The notes: generated from the sequence alone by a model not told the origin. A stretch of DNA of 64,000 nucleotides from Rapana venosa (GCA_028751875.1 CM054145.1:40698616-40762615), one strand, 5' to 3'; positions 1 to 12,954 are shown, counted from the stretch's first letter. A program made the numbers and translations.

Positions 1-549
1 GAGACAGAGATCACTAACCGGCAGATAAAGACTAACAGTGTATAGATAGACAGACATACAGACAGACAGAGAAAGAGACAGCGAGAGAGATCACTAACCG
101 ACAGACAGACAGAGAGACTGACAGTGTATAGTATAGATACTAGGGTAAGAGACAAAAACCAGAAGCAGTATCTCTACATAATACAAAACATATCTTTGGA
201 AACTATCCAGAGGACGAATACTATATGTATTTGCCCACAGGCCCCTTTAAAACAAAACAGATAATTATAAATTTCTACACATTCATAGCCCATTCAACGT
301 TATGTTTTCCAACGCTGGCTTGAGTTCATTTGATGTGATGTTATCGGTCAGATACTGACCCACCTCCTACAGTTGAGCGGATGAGCATCTCTGTCTATCT
401 GTCTGTGCCTGTCTGTCTCTGTCTGTGTCTCTCTCTCTTTCTCTCTGGGACTGCGGGGACTGGATGTAAAAAGCACATGTGTGACTATTCATTATTCTCT
501 GATTTGATTTGATCTCTGTCTCTGTGCCAGTCAGTCTGTCTGTCTATCT

Positions 550-846
550 GTGTCTCTCTGTCTCTGTCTGACTGTCTGCCTGCCTGCCTGCCTGCTTGTC
601 TGCCTGTCTGTGTGTGTGTGTCTCTCTCGCTCTCTCTCTCTTTCTGTCCGTCTCTCTCGTCCATCTCTCCCCCCCCTCCCCTCTCCCGCTCTCTATCTAT
701 CTCCCTATCTCTCTCTCTTTCTATCTCTCCTCCCCTCCCCCCCCCCTCTCTCTCTCCCTCCCCCTCTCTCTCTCTATCTCTCTCCCCCTCCCTCTCTCTC
801 TTTCTATCTCTCTCTCTCCCCCTCTCTCTCTCCCTCCCTCCTCTCT

Positions 847-918
<72 letters not shown>
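550..918. repeat. (CT)n-rich tract
   Basis: Long pyrimidine tract ending in pure (CT)n over 851-917. It generates overlapping Ser/Leu/Pro reading frames that are not genes. The 1-550 stretch before it holds only (GACA)n-like sequence and a short SINE-tail match near 450-500. Confidence 0.95.
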
Positions 919-920
<2 letters not shown>

Positions 921-924
921 CCCT

Positions 925-1240
925 TACCGGTACTGGGCTATAGCGTCCGTGGATTGAGCATTCAGCTCTTATCCGTAGATCCACGAAGCCATGGGTTCTC
1001 ATCTTGTTGGCAGTGGCATCTGGGGAATTAAGGCTGAGGATGTCTACCATCTCCCAAGTCAACTTAGAGTACAGGCCTGCCAGTGCCTTAATCCATTACC
1101 TGCATATACACATAAACAACAATAATGCACGTTCAAGATCCCGTAGTTTATGTCAGCGTTCGGTGGGGGTCACGGAAGCACCAGCATACCCAGCATGCAT
1201 CATATACCTGAAGATGGATGGGCTCCGTCAGAATCAACTT
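925..1240 (+). mobile_element. SINE, family E (shared core AAGATCCCGTA)
   Basis: Matches, in opposite orientation, the copy at 59060-59378. Shared blocks include the GTGCCTTAAT segment, AAGATCCCGTA, TTCGGTGGG and ATACCCAGCATGCA. Two independent copies show it is dispersed. Confidence 0.7.
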
Positions 1241-1309
1241 GCCGGAGAGAATGGTTGAAAAATTCAGCACAGTGCCTCAAAAAAGCTTCTTAAGTGAGCT
1301 ACGCATGGA

Positions 1310-1490
<181 letters not shown>

Positions 1491-1847
1491 GAATAATGAA
1501 TCAATGAATGAATGAATCGAATATCTTGAACTTGCAGGAATAAAGATTTTCAGCTAAGGCTGAGCTTTCGACATGCCCTTGTAAAAATACATCATGAAAG
1601 CAATCAGAACAATTAAATTTGAAGAGAACACATTGCAAAAATATCAGCAACATACGAATATCATATAAGAAAATAAGTATGATCTACATTAACATTATCA
1701 GTCTTAGTTATTTGAAATGAACCCACATGCATGGAAGAGTTTTTCCATTTTAAAAACGAATCATAGTACAGATTGTTTTCTATTTTTATTAAAAGATAGA
1801 TACGTGAATATATTCTTTAAGAATACATACATAATTGAAAAACACAC

Positions 1848-1922
1848 ACATACAAGCATGCACGCACGCACACACACAGACACGCACGCACGCACGCGCG
1901 CACACACACACAAGCACGCACG

Positions 1923-1963
<41 letters not shown>

Positions 1964-2006
1964 GCGTGCGCGCAAGCGCACACACACATACAAACACACA
2001 CACATT
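1848..2006. repeat. (CA)n with CGCA interruptions
   Basis: Dinucleotide microsatellite with CGCACG variants. The 2006-4290 stretch that follows has poly(A), poly(T) and CAAA-type low complexity, but no gene I can support. Confidence 0.94.
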
Positions 2007-3939
2007 TACTCCATTTTCAAGTAGGTAGGTTTATTATCTGTTGTATGCGGACTTAAAACTCTCTTAACAGTCTTTAAAATGACGACATTCAGTCTTCATT
2101 ATTATTTGTTGCTTTCTGTCCTCACTTTCTCGACCAAGTACAACGAAAATAACAATTTAAACAACAACGCTAACAACAACAGCAACAACAATAAGAAGAA
2201 TATATCAAATGCTGCGGCATTTGAAAGAAAAACCCACCCCATCCGTTCCCATCCCAAGAAACAAACAAACAAGCAAGCAAACAAAACCAAGGAAACACAA
2301 GCAAACACACAAACAAACAGATCTAAAACCAAAAAAAAGAAAAAGAAAGAAAGTAAAGCCAGTTACATCTCTAAAATGCAAAAAAAAAAAAAAAAATCTC
2401 CAGTCTTAATCTTTAATTCCCGTCTTCATCTCTCTAAAGTTTCTTTTTTTTTTTTTAAGAAAGAAAGAAAAGAAAAGAAAGAAGCGGACGGAAGACTTAG
2501 GAGTTGTGATTTATCTCCTCCTGCCATCACACACTACAACTCTCCTTTCGCTTCGCTTGACAAGGCATAAAACCTTATTCAATCCACAGCATCAGTTTCT
2601 CCCATCAGCCCAGCGTCCTTGATTTATATTTTTTTAAAACAATCTGTCTGGCTTTTTCACTTATCTGACATCTCGTCCACATAAACATTGTCTTTAGTTG
2701 TCGAACAAGCAGAAAGATAGGACAAAGAGGGAGAAGGGAAGGAAAAAAAACAACACAACAAGCCTCAAGTCGCTTTGCTCATGAGATATTAAATATTTGC
2801 TGATAGGCATCGTATTTACCCAAGGGGAAGAAGGGGAAGAAGAAAAAACTTATGGTGAAGGTCGTGGAAGAAAATGTATACTGCGCATGAAAAGTTAACA
2901 CTCACTTTAAAAAACAAAGCAGAAAACGCAACAAAACAGCATGCAGCATATCTCAAAGAGAAATCCTTTTTAAGAAAAAAGGATAATCTTGTTGAAAAGA
3001 AATGATGAACGAAATTGGTTGTCATACTGACTTGAAAACAACTTGAGTTTTATTCCAAGGTTGTTGTTTTGTTTTTTCTTTTATTTCTTTAATTCACATA
3101 GGCCTAGCCTACACACATCATGGAAGATTTTGTTGTTGTTTTGCTTTGTTTGTTTTTGTTTTTGTTGTTGTTGTTGTTTTTAGATTTATGAAACAGAGTT
3201 AAGGCTGGCTTATGATGTAAATCCATGCTGCATTGACAGAATCTTCATTTTCAAGGTGGTCTTTAACGTTTGTGCTTAGTGTACAAAATTCTTTTTAAAA
3301 AATGGAAATATCTTTTTCGTAGACATGTCAAAAAAGTCTAGGAATTGACATTTGCAAACTTTTTAGAGATCTAAGATTTTTATCAAATGATCAGCGTGTA
3401 AGTATAATATATAAAACACACTTTTTAAGTCTGAAGAGCTCTGGAATACGAACTGAAAGGAACACAAGTCCCCGTCCTCAAAATATAGAAAGTTGCTGGG
3501 GCAATATTTGCTGGACATTCTTGCCAGAAAGGAGCGTAGGTGTCCATCGTTGTCAAGGTACTACACTCAGGGAATCCTTCGTTGCATGGACACGGCCACA
3601 TTGTCTATCACTTTCCGTCACGTTAGACTTCTCTGCGTGAAATTCAGGCTGCTCTCGCTGGGGAGAACAAAATTATTATCGCCACATGAGCAAGGAGAGC
3701 GTATGGCCACAAGAGCAGCACAACCTTTTTATCAATTTTTTTTCTTGCCTGCATGTGTACTTGTGTTCTATAACAGTGGCTTTTATTCTTCAGAATCTTG
3801 CCAGGGACAACTCTTTTGACATCATGGATGCTAATGAGACTTTGATTTATTGTCTCATTCGAAAGATGAACACCCATACCATCACTCATGGTTAATGCAG
3901 AAACTGGAGGGGAAAAAGTGTAATCAATTCTTCTCAGAA

Positions 3940-3964
3940 GGGGGGGGGGGGGGGGGGGGGGGGA
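3940..3964. repeat. Poly(G) run
   Basis: Uninterrupted run of more than 20 G. Confidence 0.97.
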
Positions 3965-4292
3965 GGCTGAATAAAAGCAGAAAGAAAACAAAAACAAACC
4001 TTTGTGGATTATAATTATTCTATGAATACCAACCCAGGCAACTCTCCATTTGAATTTTTCATATCTACAATGACCAGAACTTACAGATAGATAAGTCTTC
4101 AAACAGATGCAGCCTCAGTGTAGTAGACCATCGATGTTAGAACTGACAGGCTTACTTATTGGCTCAGCCTGACAGTAAAGTGTCACGAAGCTTATTGCTT
4201 CACCAACCCCACCAAAGGAACAAATTATGCACAAGAAAATGTCCTTAAAAGATAATCATGTTATCAAGTGATGCCATTTTGTCATTCAACAA

Positions 4293-4293
<1 letters not shown>

Positions 4294-4332
<39 letters not shown>
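4294..4332. repeat. (CT)n microsatellite
   Basis: Pure dinucleotide tract of about 19 units. Confidence 0.97.
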
Positions 4333-4337
<5 letters not shown>

Positions 4338-4534
4338 TAATTCCTGAAAATGCCATGGACAGAGCAAAACCAAACACCACAAGTTATTAACTACGGTCAG
4401 TTGAAACATTTGATATTTTCAAGCCGTTAGAGTAAAACAAGAAATTCGCGCTCCTCTGTGTGGATCCAAAATGGAAATCAGGGAAGGGGAGAGCAATCCT
4501 GTAAAGTCAGTTCCCTTTGAGGTTTCTTCTTCGA

Positions 4535-4622
4535 ACACTCAGACAGCAACTAGTGTTGTCTATTATATGAGCGAAAATGCGTTGCGCTGCCGTTCAGCGC
4601 CTGACAAGTCAGGCCCAGCGCA
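4535..4622 (-). repeat. Dispersed repeat family C, partial
   Basis: Shares the TGACAAGTCAGGCCCAGCGCAT segment and the GTTGTCTATTATATGAGC end with 32040-32150, and in reverse orientation with 28170-28512 and 40152-40498. Confidence 0.72.
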
Positions 4623-4908
4623 TATAACACACACATACACACATTTCTACCACTTCGGCATGTTTAAAGAGAGTGAGAAAAACTTCAAGACTCCAAGGAA
4701 AGCCATTAAAAAAGACCAGGCAATCATTCGCACTGCCGGAATCGGGTGATCTGTGTGTATAGCCAGTCAGGTTGGACTTGGTGAAGACTAGACATGAAAG
4801 CTTGTACAGATCGGCAGTGAAACTTCATGGTGGGCTGTTCCTTGATTATTTGGCAGTTGTTTTGACAAAGGGACACGGTAGCTGTTTGTTTGGTATTTTT
4901 CTCTTCTT

Positions 4909-5178
4909 TTTTTTTTGGGGGGGGGGGGGGGGGGGGAGGAGCATTATTTTACCAGTTCTTCGTTGATCATATTCTCTGCCATGATTTACAATAGGGTTGG
5001 GGTACAGTCGGCATGATAGTGTTCTATTGTAAGGTTTGTTTTTGTGGGTTGTTTTTTTCCTTTTCGTTCCTAGGCTAGAATTCTGAGGTGCACCAATGGT
5101 GAGATTGCTACGTATGCGACAGCTTTTGACCACAATTTGTAGGTAGCCACTTTCAGATTTCGGGGACAGTTATTGCGT
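4909..5178 (+). repeat. Poly(T)/poly(G) junction and dispersed repeat family D
   Basis: T9 runs straight into about 19 G. At 5085-5178 follows the family-D block (ACCAATGGTGAGAT, then TATG.GAC, then a CATTT-GTAG-TAGCCAC end), also at 33152-33252 and 59725-59830. Confidence 0.7.
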
Positions 5179-5379
5179 TTGATTCATGAGTTTGAGAAAA
5201 TTGCTGTGGGTGCGGTGGATGGATGCATGACCTCGATTTAACATCTCATCTAGAAAGTTAGTACCCAGACCCCACTCATGACAGAGTGGATGAACGTTTG
5301 AGTGTTTCAGAGTTGGTCAGAGCTGAGCTAGCTGTCTCCCTAACAAGTGGTATGATTCACTTCATCTTCCCCTGAGCTT

Positions 5380-6260
5380 GTAGAAGAGCAGTTAGGGGAC
5401 TGCACAGATTTTCTCAGGCATTGTCTCTTTTTTATGTTTATTTTTTTAAAATTCTTTTATATCGAGGATATTGGAATAAGCACTTATGTGCTTTTTTACA
5501 CCCAGTCCTCGTGTGTATGCGGTTTTGAAAATTGTCATCTGTTCCCACCGGCACACAATGGCCTACTCTTACGAAAAGCGGAACAGGATTTTAACGTGTG
5601 CGCAAGATGTTCTGCGTGCGTTCGCACACGGGGGCCTCGGTTTATAGTCTCATCCGAAGGACTTTGGGGGAGAGTGGAGTCTGCACTGATGTTAACTCCA
5701 GGGGAAAATATCCCCTCGAATGGGAATCGAACCCAGGTTGTCAGATTGCGAGCGCAATATTCTAACCACTAGGCTATCCCGTTCCTTAGGCAAAGTTGAA
5801 CCTAGCGGAGAGGATCTTTCTTCTAGGTTCTCAAGTCATTAGTCATTTCTCAGGCATTATCTCTCGGGCAAGATGAATCCAGTGGACATTATCTTTCTTC
5901 AGTCCTTAAATCATCGGGGCATGGCACTGATTTTCTCAGGCATTGTCTCCTGGGCAGGTTGAATCCAGCAGAGGATATCTTTCTTCTAGGTCCTCAAGTC
6001 ATTAGGGCTTTGCACTGATTTTCACAGGCGTTGACTGTTAGGCAAGTTGAACCTTGTGGGGACGATCCTTCCCTACGTCCTCAGATTATTGGGGCACGGT
6101 ACTGAATTTTTCAAACAGTCTTGGGCAAGAGGAACCTGGTAGATCCTTTCTTTCTCCAGCCCTCAAATCATTGGGGCACAGCACTGACCTTTTTTTGCCC
6201 TGGCAGTGTGTCTTGGGTAATTTGAATGTGACAGAATTATCATCTCCAGATCCTCAAATG
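5380..6260. repeat. Diverged 82-88-bp minisatellite, split by a SINE
   Basis: The unit anchor CACTGATTTTCTCAGG recurs near 5400, 5845, 5925, 6013, 6100 and 6182, with GGCAAGTTGAACC-like and CTCAAGTCATTAG blocks between. The SINE at 5451-5785 interrupts the array. Confidence 0.8.
5451..5785 (-). mobile_element. tRNA-derived SINE, family A, near full length
   Basis: Reverse orientation: tail ATTCTTTTATATCGAGGATA first, tRNA-like head (TGGGAATCGAACCC, box-B complement; AACCACTAGGCTATCCCG, box-A complement) last. The body has GGCACACAATGGCCTACTCT and the TTTATAGTCTCATCCGAAGG block. Confidence 0.9.
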
Positions 6261-6737
6261 ACAAACTATTGTAAAAGAAAAGGGTAGGGAGAAGACCTGC
6301 CAGTTGGGCATCTTCAGGTGTGTTGGGAAAAGGTGAACGAAGTCAGAGTACTGGGCAAGAATGTTGGATGGGCCAGGTGATTTTGAATTGTGAAAGTATT
6401 CTGCTGGATGCTGCTTCATATTCACCCAAGTAATGTTTAGATGATAATTATAAGGTCACGGCAAGTGCGTCGACCAATTCAAGGGAAACAACTCCTACTA
6501 GGCATAAAATTCGTGTATTGGGATCAAGTTACAGCCCCTGTAAAGTTTTGTTATGTACCTCGCTCATTCCGGTCCTACCATACTTTATTTTCGATTCTCA
6601 ATTGTTACATGACCACTTTATTTTCTTCTTGTATCTTACTTTGTCACGTTCCTTTGGTAACACTTTTCCTTTAAATTTTTATGTATGATTTCAAGTCCAA
6701 ATCAGGACTGAGCAATCACAATCGTGTAGACTTCATC

Positions 6738-6785
6738 ACACACACACACACACACTCACACACACGCAAACACACACACACATGA
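6738..6785. repeat. (CA)n microsatellite
   Basis: Interrupted CA repeat. 6260-6735 and 6790-7560 have no recognised gene; AT-rich unique-looking sequence. Confidence 0.85.
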
Positions 6786-7576
6786 ACACAATTTTACCCA
6801 AAACAACTTTTTTATTTGCAAAATGACCAATTAAAGTTTTAAAAGCAAAACATGATCAACTGAATCTGCAAGAGGCACAAAAGTAATCTGGAATACCACA
6901 AGAATATCTGGAATACCACAAGAATAAACAGTAATGTGGTTTTAACTCGCAGCTCTGACACACATAACATGTTGTCTAGTGGATCACATTGATTATGCAT
7001 TTCACTAGAAAAAAATGGAAGACGAAATTTTAAACTACAAGTAACAACAGATGATAATTATGAACAATTCATTCATAATACTTTGTGGTTCTAAACAATC
7101 ATCAATACAAAATATAGCTAAATTTTTTCTTCTTTCACACACTTTCATTTATAAAAAAAAAAAAAAAATCAAGAGCACACATGACATCACTTATGCATAG
7201 ATTTAAGAGGACTAGCACACATTTTTCTACATGACAGACAACAGACACCCAAGACAGGTGGCCACACACACACACACACATAAATATAACATTTTTCTCC
7301 CTAAAATTGTCAAATAAACTCAGACACCTTCCATATTCCTGTCAAATTCTAAAATGCTTGAGTGGAAGCCTGTGCTGAACAAAGGGAGCCATCGTATCAG
7401 TAATCAATGCCACCCTTTGGTCTTCAAGTCCTGGTCCCAGTCAACAACCTTAATAAGACACATACATTGCACAATACATGCACATACCATTCATGGTTTT
7501 AAGTTGCATCTGCTAGGTCAACCTACTGTGGTTTTGGTGGGTGCATCATCTGCTTAACTTTATTTATTTATTAATT

Positions 7577-7908
7577 TATTCTTTTATATCGAGGATAATG
7601 GAATAAGCACTCATGTGCTTTTTTACATCCAGTCCCCGTGTGTATGCGGTTTTGTCAATTTTGTCATCTGTTTCCACCGGCACACAATGGCCTACTCTTC
7701 CGAAAAGCGGAACAGGATTTAACGTGTGCGCAAGATGTTCTGCATGCGTTCGAACACGGGGCCTCGGTTTATAGTCTCATCCGAAGGACTATGACATTCA
7801 GTTCGACTTTTTGGGTCAAACTGGGAAGAAAGGGCGAGGCTGGGAATCGAACCCACAACCTCACAGTTTACTTGTTGGCAGGCGAACGTCTTAACCATCC
7901 TGCCACCT
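7577..7908 (-). mobile_element. SINE, family A tail with a different tRNA-like head (chimera)
   Basis: Matches family A up to CTCATCCGAAGGAC, then changes at about 7788 to TATGACATTCAG and ends in a different tRNA-like head (GGGAATCGAACCCACAACCT). 31556-31800 shows the same switch to TATGACATTCAG. Confidence 0.78.
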
Positions 7909-8633
7909 TCCTTGACTCAATGCTCCTCCACACTAGTGGGTGACAAATAATGCCAATGAAAAATGGATCACTTTGTTATCTGCCTCTTCAGAACACATGA
8001 AATCCTCCTCATCAGCACACCCTTCTTCAAAGTCCGATCCTTCCATCGCAAGCATTTCAATAACTTCAGTAATACTGAAACGCCTCTGTTATTGTATTCT
8101 ATACCCACATTGTTTTTACCATTACCAAGTACCAGGCCTACAAGTGCCATCTTTGACATGATGAGAGGTTCAGGGTTGGGTCAAAAGCATGCCGGGGCAT
8201 AAACACAAAGTAAGTTTTGACGGAGAGAAAAATATCAACACATGTACTATCATTAGCTTATACCATGATTATTGTGCCTGTTCTTAGATGCAGAGATTTT
8301 CATCATGTCCGATTCCTCATCTATAGCACGCATTCATATTAAGATAATAATGATAATGATAATAATAATGATGGTGATGATGATGATGATAGTAATAATA
8401 ATAATAAATGAAATTCATATAGTGCTAATGACGCTCTTGATTAAGAATGTTCATATGGTGAGAATTAAAAGGCTTCTCATTTGTATTCAAGATAGCCAAA
8501 GATATTTACTCAGCATTTTAGCCCATTATGAAGGTTTTTTAAAAAATTTTATTACAATATCACTGGTCTTATAGTGAATATTTGTTATGATACTGTGTTG
8601 ATTTTTCTGTTTTGTCAACAGTTTTTGATATAA

Positions 8634-8639
<6 letters not shown>

Positions 8640-8674
<35 letters not shown>

Positions 8675-8684
8675 TATATATGGG
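8640..8684. repeat. (AT)n microsatellite
   Basis: AT repeat with a CACA interruption. 7945-8640 before it has (AAT/GAT)n low complexity and no supported gene. Confidence 0.92.
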
Positions 8685-9208
8685 CTATTCTCAGAAACAT
8701 GTGAGGTTTTTGTGACATAGACCTAGAAAAATAAATGTCATTGAAAGTTTATGCCTTTTTGTCATATTTTAGAGTACTTGTCATAATCTGCATTCTTTTG
8801 AAAAAAATATGAAATATTAATTGGTTTCCTAGTATTTGATGAATTAAAGTTCTATTTTTAGCCGTGTTGCGGTTGTGACATGGAAACCAAAAGTAGCATA
8901 AATAAATCTTTGTACTCAGAATATCAAACAAAAAACTGTTGCTGTTGTTTTCATTTATAACACAAATCTAACATTTGGAAGTATGACAATCACTGACAAA
9001 GCATATTTTTGGCTATATTTCTAATGACACTCTAAGACAGTTTTGTACGCCCACATTTAAAGTGTTGTTTTTTTTTGCTAATGACCACAGGAAGCACCAC
9101 AAATTAGCCTAAACTTTATCCACAGAATCATATCAATAAAACAACAATTTTCTTTACACAAGAATGGAAGCTATTTCAAATTAATACGTTATAAAAGTAA
9201 TATGTTGC

Positions 9209-9562
9209 GGTTGTGACATGGAAACCGTTTGGTTGTGACATGGAAACCACACCCCTCAAAATCACAAATCATGGAAGTGTAGCAATTTAAACATATATTT
9301 AAACAAAACACACCAACTTAAATTGGAAACAATGCATTCTTGTAACATTATTCATACTGATTTATCATTTTATATGATATATTATGGTTGTGACATGGAG
9401 ACCATTTGGTTGTGACATGGAAACCACACCCTTCAAAAGCACAAATCATGAAAGGGTAGCAATTTAAGATCAAATTGAAAAAACACATCATCTCAAATTA
9501 GAAACAATGCATTCTTGTAACTTTATTTACATTGATTTATTATGTTAGACTTAGAGTGACAT
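9209..9562. repeat. 177-bp direct tandem duplication carrying an 18-bp motif
   Basis: Two units (from 9209 and from 9386). Each opens with two copies of GGTTGTGACATGGAAACC 22 bp apart (9209, 9231; 9386, 9408) and then shares the CACACCC, TCACAAATCATG, GTAGCAATTTAA and AACAATGCATTCTTGTAAC blocks. Another motif copy is at 8871. Confidence 0.85.
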
Positions 9563-11200
9563 GATACTATATCAATAAAAATTATCTACATTGATTTATC
9601 ATGCTGGAGTGATATTATATCAATCAACACAACTAAGTCCAGTTTCTCTCATCTGACCTAGCGCATCATTCATAATTAATGATAAAATATGAGCTCATGA
9701 GTGCATAGTGCTTTTATATCAAGTACAAAATGCATGTTTTAAAAAACGACAAAAAACAATGAAATCATATTAATTCTTTTTTTTTTTAATAGTAAAAACC
9801 AAAAATTAATTGTCGATCAAAATTTGTTAGGATCATCAATTGATTACAAATCATCACCTTTGCTGTGTTGTTGGGGTTTTTTGCTTTAATATTAACAACA
9901 CTTTGAATAACAGAATAATCTAAGGTTATTTCTTCTTCATTTCTTGTTTTACAGGCAAATGAATTCTTTTATTTTATGGGCAAATAGAATCCTTCAAGCA
10001 CTCTCAGCATTTGCCGGTGCTTTTTTTCCACACATGCAGCTGCTTTTTTTGTCCCACATCTAACATGATCTAACATAATTTCAAACTGATTTAGGATTGT
10101 TAAGTTCTCTCTATCTCTCTCCCTCTCCCTCTCTCTCTCTCACACACATGATTTGCTTTATATTGTAACAGTTAAAAAAAATTAATGTCATAATCACATG
10201 CATCCATATGTATAGTGGGCACCCTGCCCCCCTTTATTCTCTATCATAAGACTCCCACCTGTATAAGATCTACTTTTCTTAGACACTGCTCTTCTTTGTA
10301 ACTGTACCCCCCTCAATTTATTTTTTGCACATAACAACCATTTCCACAAATTACAGTAGATGGCTTTTTATTTCTTTCCGAGTAAGAATAAGCGGTCATC
10401 AAATGAAACGATCGGTAAACGTGCCCACAGCTAACAAGCTAAAGCTGTTGACAAGAAAAGAGAACCTGACAAAAACAAGCAATTACGTAATTTAAACACG
10501 AGTTTACGATTATTAAACCATGGTTGGCAAAAGTAAAATACTTTGAAAAGAAAATATTCCTTCTCCTTCGATAAAAAATACGATAGAAGCGAGCAAACTC
10601 ATCTTGATCAAATGCTGCTGTGCTTTAGTGGTCGGTCGTGACATGAGAAATTTTTGGTAGAAGACAAAGACCGGCACACTAGTATAGCATCGCGCTGTTT
10701 CTTTGGCGGGAAAAAGTATGTGCCAGAGATATTTTAGGTCAAGGTGAAGTGCCAGCTATAAAAATCTCGGTCAGTGAAGGAATGTGCTGAGTTTTGCACC
10801 AAACTTACGTCAGTTGGTCGTGACATTAAAAATGAGAAATGATGTTGATAATCTGGAGTTTCAAGCCATGAACAAGGGTAGGAAGGCTGGCTGATCAAAA
10901 ACATTGTTTTTTATATACTGTTAACTGTTTACTTTATCAGTGGAAGCTATAATGTGTTGATGATATCATATAGTTCTTTGTGAGTGAATTTTTAAAATTG
11001 GGCCTGACTTTGGAAACCAAGTGTCACGACCACAACAGGTATTTAATCCACCCTCTATTTAATGTTCATGAAAAAGAAATGAAGATGTTTCTGCTTGGGA
11101 GTTTGAAACAACATCTGGGCATTAATAAATTGTGTTTCAAATTAGCAGTCTTTGAAGTCAGAAGAACAATCTGAATAACGTATACACCATCATGTCACAA
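9563..11200. other. AT-rich stretch without a recognised gene
   Basis: No splice-flanked conserved frame seen on either strand. Diverged copies of the 9209 motif occur at 10634 (GGTCGTGACATGAGAAA), 10816 (GGTCGTGACATTAAAA) and inverted at 11022. Confidence 0.6.
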
Positions 11201-11292
11201 ATAATAATAATAATAATAAATGGAATTTATATAGCGCTATATCTTGCAGAGACAAATCAAAGCGCTTGCACTCAACTCATTCTTACACAGTC
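11195..11292 (+). repeat. Short dispersed repeat, family F (TTATATAGCGCT core)
   Basis: (AAT)n followed by TGGAATTTATATAGCGCT, an ATCTTGCA block and AAATCAAAGCGCTTGCACTC. Other copies: 14238-14293 (-), 15920-16015 (+), 35458-35605 (+), 38543-38632 (-), 63183-63270 (+). Confidence 0.85.
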
Positions 11293-12950
11293 ATGTTGGA
11301 ATGAGCACATTTTGTAAAAGAAAATTCAATATTTTTAAAAACAAGCACAAGTACTCATTAAAACTTTTAAATTTTATTTATTTAATTCAAACATAACCAG
11401 TAACCAGCATTCACTACAGTTACAAACTAAATTCAGTCAAATGGTAGATGTGTGAAGTAGGTCACTATCATGCCTCACATGTTTCTGAGAATGACCTATA
11501 TATATATATACTGAATCAAAGCAAATTAAAATATTTGCATCACTTCAGAAGTTTATATTATGGAAAGTACAAAACTGAGAAAGAGGACACTTCATCTCCT
11601 ATCCCCTGTGTGATATTTTACCACATCCCATAGAATACTTGATAATAATAATAATTAAAAACAACATTTTTTTAAAAGTCTGCCCATTGGGATTATTCCA
11701 AAGTCATTTTACATATTCTGTGTCTTTTCTTGTGATTTAAAAAAACCCAACTGATTTGACCAAAAAAATCTTTTTACATTCATAATCAAAACATGACTAC
11801 CTCTCTCTTTCATTCTATGGCACTAAGTTAACAAAACATAACAGTAAACGGCATTCCTAGCTAAAGTAACGAAACGACTAGACACAAGATTGTGAACTAC
11901 AGCCGTTTATAGACAGTTGAAACAACTTGTGCCAACCTATGCCATTCTGTTATTTTTAATCAAAACACATTGCATAGGATGACACATCAACAACCAAAAA
12001 ATCAACATTCTCAATAACATATTGCAGAGTGGTTTTTCCGTATTTAAATAAGTAGGAAAAAAAACCCACTCTCATTTCTCCGCAATCAAACAGCACACCA
12101 CAGTACAGACTGGCTGATTAATGTCATCACCTTTTTTTACATGAGCAGACAAGAGTCTTTCACATTAACTACAAAATGAAAAGAGACAATGGTAGCTTAC
12201 ACACACACACCACACGTTCAAATCAGGGAGGGGTTTGTTTTCTTTTGTTCAATAGGATCAAATGCTTTCTTTAAAAATAAGGATGACCATTTTGCTGGAC
12301 AGAATCCACAATTTTAGTCAATTCCAATGCCCTGCTTTGCGCACTGCATAACTGCACATTTTCAAGGCTTTCTCCTTCATCGCCCACATACTAATAATTG
12401 CTTTGCAACAGAGTATCTACAGAAAAAGTTCACAACTGTCTGAAACTGGAAAACAGATTTTACACAGAGCTACATACACATTACAAAATTAAAAGATGTG
12501 GTTATTTTACAGATGGCAGTTGCAGACCTGCTGCTAAGAATGAAAAAAGAAAATCAATACACTCAAAACAAGTTTCTTACATCAATAGATACTGTACAGC
12601 ATATCAAGGCAGAATTATTTATGTGGTGCACCCACAACACATTAAACATATGCGAGGTATTTTGTTGACAGCAAAGACTTTCAACTGTTCCAGTCAAAAG
12701 GGACCAGCTTGTTCTACACAGCAATGAAAAATACCTTGTTCGATGGATTTTAAATGTATGTGCAGAATACAGGGCTCAACACACATGCAGTTCCAAACAG
12801 CAAAATAATACAAATATACACCATATACATCTGCTGAGAACGGCATGCACAGGAGCCTATACATGCGCATTCCGTCACAGGTATGCATCATCATCAACAA
12901 CTATTTATCGTCAAATTAACTTAAAAATGAATTGACAGATGGATATGTAT
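11293..12950. other. Gene-free stretch, possibly RNF180 3' UTR
   Basis: Few repeats and no coding exon recognised. It lies just downstream of the RNF180 stop in transcript direction, with an AATAAA on the minus strand at 11378-11373. Assignment as a long 3' UTR is inference only. Confidence 0.3.
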
Positions 12951-12954
12951 GTGC

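Noticed and set aside
550..1062. Overlapping 113-139-residue Ser/Leu and Arg/Glu reading frames
   Set aside because: They are translations of (CT)n/(GA)n in all frames; no splice sites or conserved residues.
12398..12727. 109-residue plus-strand frame
   Set aside because: No repeat bias, but no recognisable domain and no convincing flanking splice sites; lies where an RNF180 3' UTR could be.
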